A stretch of DNA of 64,000 nt from Leptolyngbyaceae cyanobacterium (GTDB lineage Bacteria; Cyanobacteriota; Cyanobacteriia; Cyanobacteriales; Aerosakkonemataceae), in contig DATNQN010000080.1 of NCBI GenBank assembly GCA_036703985.1, positions 1 through 64,000 on the forward strand, written 5' to 3'. A program made the translations under genes and the position numbers. How positions within the stretch are numbered: the first letter of the stretch is position 1; each line of letters starts with the position of its first letter. Below the pieces are notes generated by a model. It made no database searches and was not told the origin of the DNA. It was given only the letters and a program-made list of their open reading frames with translations. Positions 61,008 through 64,000 of this stretch are shown piece after piece.

Positions 61008-62024
61008 TCAATAACTTTTAACCCCATTTTTAGAATCAAAGCCATTATTCGTTACTGTTTTTGGGCGCAAAAGTTCGGAACGGAAAGATTGGCGAATTGA
61101 TGTATTTAAATATCGTTTTTGAAGAATTTGCCATTTTTGCCATGCTTCGTAGCGATTTTGAGCCAATTTTTTGGCAAATTTAGGAGGTAAACTGTTGCTT
61201 CCACTCCCGGTTGCTTTGGCTAGAAACTCAGCTAAAACAACGCTATCTTGGATTTGGCCTAAAACTTCTTGGACTGCTTTCATGTCTTTTAAATAAGCAG
61301 CATAAGTAGAGCCATAAAAATCAGCGAATAGCTCCATTTGATAGCGAACTCGCTTAGTTTGTTTTCGCAATTTATGAAGGTTTTCTCCGTGAATAGATAG
61401 TTCTTTTTCAATATCTTTTTTACTCAATTCATCTAAAGTATAAATTTCTCCTGCCTCGGATTGCGTCCCCACTAACCAAGCAGGGTGAAGTAATAAATTG
61501 CTGATTTGAGGTAGAAGTAAATCTGGTAGTACTGCCACAATAGGGATTTGTCCCATCAAGCGATAAGTGGGATTTTTTAACCAACTTTGCACGGCCTGTT
61601 TAAAATCTTGATAAGGAGATTTTTCTAAAGTTGATTTGACTTTTTTATAAGCTTTTTGACGTTGAGTTGTTAAATAATCTAATGCCGTTTCGATCGCTGC
61701 TTGCTCTGATTTTGGCAAAGCTGGTTGGTAATCGTTTTTTAGCGCTTCTTGTAGCACGTCTAAATCTCGTAATTCACCGAGAGTGCGAGCGATTTTACCG
61801 ATGTTTTTTTCTTGCGCTTCTTTTGGCAAATCTAAAGCGGGTGCAAAACCGGTGACAGCAGTACGCAGGCGACGCATTCCCACCCGCATTTGGTGTAAGG
61901 CTTCCGGGTCTTTGTCTTCAATTACATCTACTTCATGTTTAATTGATTTGTGAAAGTGTTTTTCTACTGCTAAATAAGCCCAATCGCTCAAGGTGTTTTG
62001 TTTTAGTGGAGTATTGACTGCCAT
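61008..62024 (-). CDS. CHAD-domain protein
   Basis: A 338-residue all-helical protein of the CHAD family, rich in conserved basic residues: HQMRVGMRRLRTAV (about 45-58), LGELRDLDVLQEAL, and a second half with HKLRKQTKRVRYQMELFADFYG and LGQIQDSVVLAEFL. These His/Arg/Lys surfaces bind inorganic polyphosphate in studied CHAD proteins. No CYTH phosphatase domain is fused or adjacent. The C-terminus carries a short variable tail (PKTVTNNGFDSKNG). It stands alone on the minus strand. A polyphosphate link next to a phosphonate/phosphite-type transporter is suggestive only. Confidence 0.92.
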   Translation of the reverse strand: MAVNTPLKQNTLSDWAYLAVEKHFHKSIKHEVDVIEDKDPEALHQMRVGMRRLRTAVTGFAPALDLPKEAQEKNIGKIARTLGELRDLDVLQEALKNDYQPALPKSEQAAIETALDYLTTQRQKAYKKVKSTLEKSPYQDFKQAVQSWLKNPTYRLMGQIPIVAVLPDLLLPQISNLLLHPAWLVGTQSEAGEIYTLDELSKKDIEKELSIHGENLHKLRKQTKRVRYQMELFADFYGSTYAAYLKDMKAVQEVLGQIQDSVVLAEFLAKATGSGSNSLPPKFAKKLAQNRYEAWQKWQILQKRYLNTSIRQSFRSELLRPKTVTNNGFDSKNGVKSY

Positions 62025-62151
62025 AGTTATTCTCCAAATGTGAAATAAGTTTATAAAAAACCTGGTGTTTAATTCAGTCGGCTAATAAATAGCTATTATC
62101 CTATTTTTTTTAACCTAATTACTGATATTTTTCTGGGATTCAGAAATCAGG

Positions 62152-62889
62152 TTAATAGTGATAACCGAGGGGGCTAATCAGATCGTGAGGACAAGAAACC
62201 CATAAGTCATAGCGGGTGATGGTTTCTCCGGTTTTCACGTTTTTGATGAATGGCTTACCAGTCCAAATTTGACAACTGCATAGTTGTTTTGGTTGGACGA
62301 TCGCAAATCCTCCCTCGATCGGTTCTAGTTGAAAAAACTCAATATGCCAGTGTCCGGGTTCGATCGCAACATAGTTTTCCCAATTCTCGTTATCCTCTGT
62401 AATTTCGTCACTCATATTAGAAGAGGGAAACAACGGACGAGGTTCGATCGCAGTTGGGAAAAAATCAATATCAAGTAAATCTGGTTTAACTCCGGTTGCT
62501 TCTACAAACGCCAGTACTTGCTGCCAATCATCCAAAGGGGATGAGTCACCATCCATCGGAGTACGATCGCTAAAGCAGTGTCCCCCCAATAACCAAACCA
62601 ATTGAGAGAGGATCTCTTCAACTCGGTTGCGATCGTTATTTAATAATTCCATGTCTTCCGGTAACAAAATCCGACCCGGAACGCACCACCAATATTCCCA
62701 TGCCGTGAGAGGATTGAGAGGAATCAACCGTTTCACCAAACCGGGAATGCGATCGCGTAACTGAATTTCTCGCACTTCCTCACTAGATGCTACTTGCACA
62801 TCCGGTAAGTGACGCATCAAGTTTTCTGCTAAAGGATGGGGGGGCGCGAACATCCGATCGCTAGAGATAAAACCCTCCAGATTCAACAT
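62152..62889 (-). CDS. Conserved-looking protein of unknown function
   Basis: A 245-residue soluble, acidic protein that I do not recognise as any named family. It starts MLNLEGFISSDRMFAPPHPL and contains LTAWEYWWCVPGRILLPEDME, a SQLVWLLGGHCFSDRTPMDGD segment, an acidic linker (SDEITEDNENWENYV) and a C-terminal GHWHIEFFQLEPIEGG, CSCQIWTGKPFIKN and YDLWVSCPHD. Trp, Cys and His are frequent, but no signal peptide, membrane segment or clear catalytic motif is seen. Codon use is like that of its neighbours, and I judge it a real gene. It is preceded by a weak ribosome-binding region. Confidence 0.75.
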   Translation of the reverse strand: MLNLEGFISSDRMFAPPHPLAENLMRHLPDVQVASSEEVREIQLRDRIPGLVKRLIPLNPLTAWEYWWCVPGRILLPEDMELLNNDRNRVEEILSQLVWLLGGHCFSDRTPMDGDSSPLDDWQQVLAFVEATGVKPDLLDIDFFPTAIEPRPLFPSSNMSDEITEDNENWENYVAIEPGHWHIEFFQLEPIEGGFAIVQPKQLCSCQIWTGKPFIKNVKTGETITRYDLWVSCPHDLISPLGYHY

Positions 62890-63331
62890 ATCCCATCTCC
62901 TATTAATGGCAAAAAACCGCTATAAAAGTCAAAATCGAGAACCCTGAAGTCAGAAAAATCTTTTTTCCAAGACAAATTGCCTTCTAGTACCAATTTAGTA
63001 GCTAACTTTGCAGAATTACTTCTAAATTCTGACTCCTGACGCCAAAAAAATTCTTTCTGAAAGCCTAAATGCAAAAAGTGCATAGACTAGAACCTTAACT
63101 TTTTCTTCTTCTTTTTACAGAAATTTAACCAAAAAGACTACTACTTTGCGATTTAAATTTGTCAAAAGTCACCCACGATTACTACTTTAGGGGCAACTCA
63201 TGCTTTATCTCTACACAATGTTTCAATTTGTCATCAAAATTGTAAAACTCCCATAAAGTAAACCACTACTATCTGGGTGAAATTCTTTACAATGGTTGGG
63301 ATTTACATACTCGTACTCAAAACCCAGAAAT
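62890..63331. other. Divergent intergenic region before carB
   Basis: Holds the promoters of the unknown minus-strand gene and of carB. An AATTCTGACTCCTGAC repeat (63025-63040) is identical to that at 60790-60805. No RNA gene or small protein gene is seen. Confidence 0.5.
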
Positions 63332-64000
63332 ATGCCTCGTCGCAATGACCTCCGCAAAATCCTGCTGTTGGGCTCCGGCCCAATTGTAATTGGCCAAGCC
63401 TGTGAATTTGACTATTCTGGTACTCAGGCTTGCAAAGCACTCCGCAGTGAAGGCTACGAGGTGGTGTTGGTAAACTCCAACCCAGCCACCATCATGACCG
63501 ACCCAGAAACGGCAGACCGCACATATATTGAGCCGTTGACACCGGAAATGGTCGAAAAAGTGATCGCCAAAGAACGCCCCGATGCTTTGCTACCCACAAT
63601 GGGCGGTCAAACAGCACTCAATTTAGCCGTAGCCTTATCGAAAAATGGAGTTTTAGAACGCTACGGCGTAGAATTAATCGGTGCCAAACTAGACGCGATC
63701 GAAAAAGCCGAAGACCGCCAATTATTTAAAGAAGCAATGGAAAAAATCGGCGTTGCTGTTTGTCCTTCTGGTATCGCCTGCAACCTCAACGAAGCAAAAG
63801 AAATTGCCCACAAAATTGGTTCTTATCCTTTAATTATTCGCCCAGCCTTTACGATGGGAGGTACGGGTGGCGGCATCGCCTACAACCAAGAAGAATTTGA
63901 AGAAATGGCTCAAGTTGGGATAGATGCTAGCCCGGTTTCCCAAATTTTGATCGAAAAATCTCTTTTGGGCTGGAAAGAATATGAATTAGAAGTAATGCGA
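63332..64000 (+). CDS. carB: Carbamoyl phosphate synthase large subunit (5' part)
   Basis: The first 223 codons, running off the window end. The large subunit makes carbamoyl phosphate from glutamine-derived ammonia, bicarbonate and two ATP, for arginine and pyrimidine synthesis. The pre-ATP-grasp region has [24 protein letters not shown], then [26 protein letters not shown], and the ATP-grasp start with [20 protein letters not shown]. The full protein should be about 1080 residues. ATG at 63332; no clear ribosome-binding site precedes it, as for many cyanobacterial genes. Confidence 0.97.
   Translation, partial: MPRRNDLRKILLLGSGPIVIGQACEFDYSGTQACKALRSEGYEVVLVNSNPATIMTDPETADRTYIEPLTPEMVEKVIAKERPDALLPTMGGQTALNLAVALSKNGVLERYGVELIGAKLDAIEKAEDRQLFKEAMEKIGVAVCPSGIACNLNEAKEIAHKIGSYPLIIRPAFTMGGTGGGIAYNQEEFEEMAQVGIDASPVSQILIEKSLLGWKEYELEVMR

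Overview
The window is chromosomal DNA from a cyanobacterium, most likely a filamentous or colony-forming (oscillatorialean-type) species. The evidence is an NdhB subunit of the cyanobacterial NDH-1 complex, many GCGATCGC (HIP1) octamers, heptamer-type short tandem repeats and small palindromes between genes, very large multi-PAS hybrid kinases, a PEP-CTERM protein, several pentapeptide-repeat proteins and a secreted filamentous-haemagglutinin/CHAT protein. No species can be named from the sequence alone.

Layout. 0.1-5.0 kb: a 1624-residue hybrid histidine kinase with an ethylene-receptor-like membrane sensor. 5.4-11.3 kb: a fermentation/carbon-overflow cluster on the minus strand (phosphoketolase, D-lactate dehydrogenase-type enzyme, histidine phosphatase, acetate kinase), able to split sugar phosphates to acetyl phosphate and make ATP and acetate from it. 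11.8-13.4 kb: ndhB. 13.5-17.7 kb: an accessory patch with a VapBC-type toxin-antitoxin pair, a Uma2-family protein, and two tandem DUF6745-like proteins translationally coupled to a small His-rich protein; this is one of the better candidates for an undescribed system. 18.5-23.3 kb: a three-gene phosphorelay (GAF kinase, HAMP-PAS hybrid kinase, stand-alone receiver) facing two tandem ModA-like lipoproteins. 25.7-31.5 kb: topA, then a solo tnpB element wedged in front of trxA and an aminotransferase. 31.7-39.6 kb: a PEP-CTERM protein, a receiver protein, a small coiled-coil gene, a probable small RNA with the GGAAACT repeat of the Yfr2 type, a lipase with RTX repeats, uvrC, an exported pentapeptide protein and a 59-residue zinc-ribbon gene.

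40.0-48.8 kb holds one giant gene: a two-partner-secretion exoprotein of about 2950 residues with four long-period beta modules, 25 perfect PPPVDN hexapeptides and a C-terminal CHAT (caspase-like) protease domain. 49-52 kb: a second Uma2 protein and two related pentapeptide-repeat genes, the second fused in frame to a complete RidA (enamine/imine deaminase). 52-57 kb: an RND efflux pump and its adaptor. 57.2-60.1 kb: a phosphonate/phosphite-type ABC transporter (phnD, phnC, phnE), followed by a REP-associated (IS200-like) transposase inactivated by one in-frame stop codon. 61-64 kb: a CHAD protein, an unrecognised protein, and the first 223 codons of carB running off the end.

Intergenic DNA is rich in short dispersed repeats. 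Several palindromic families share GTAGGG...CCCTAC ends, one of them directly behind the broken REP-type transposase.
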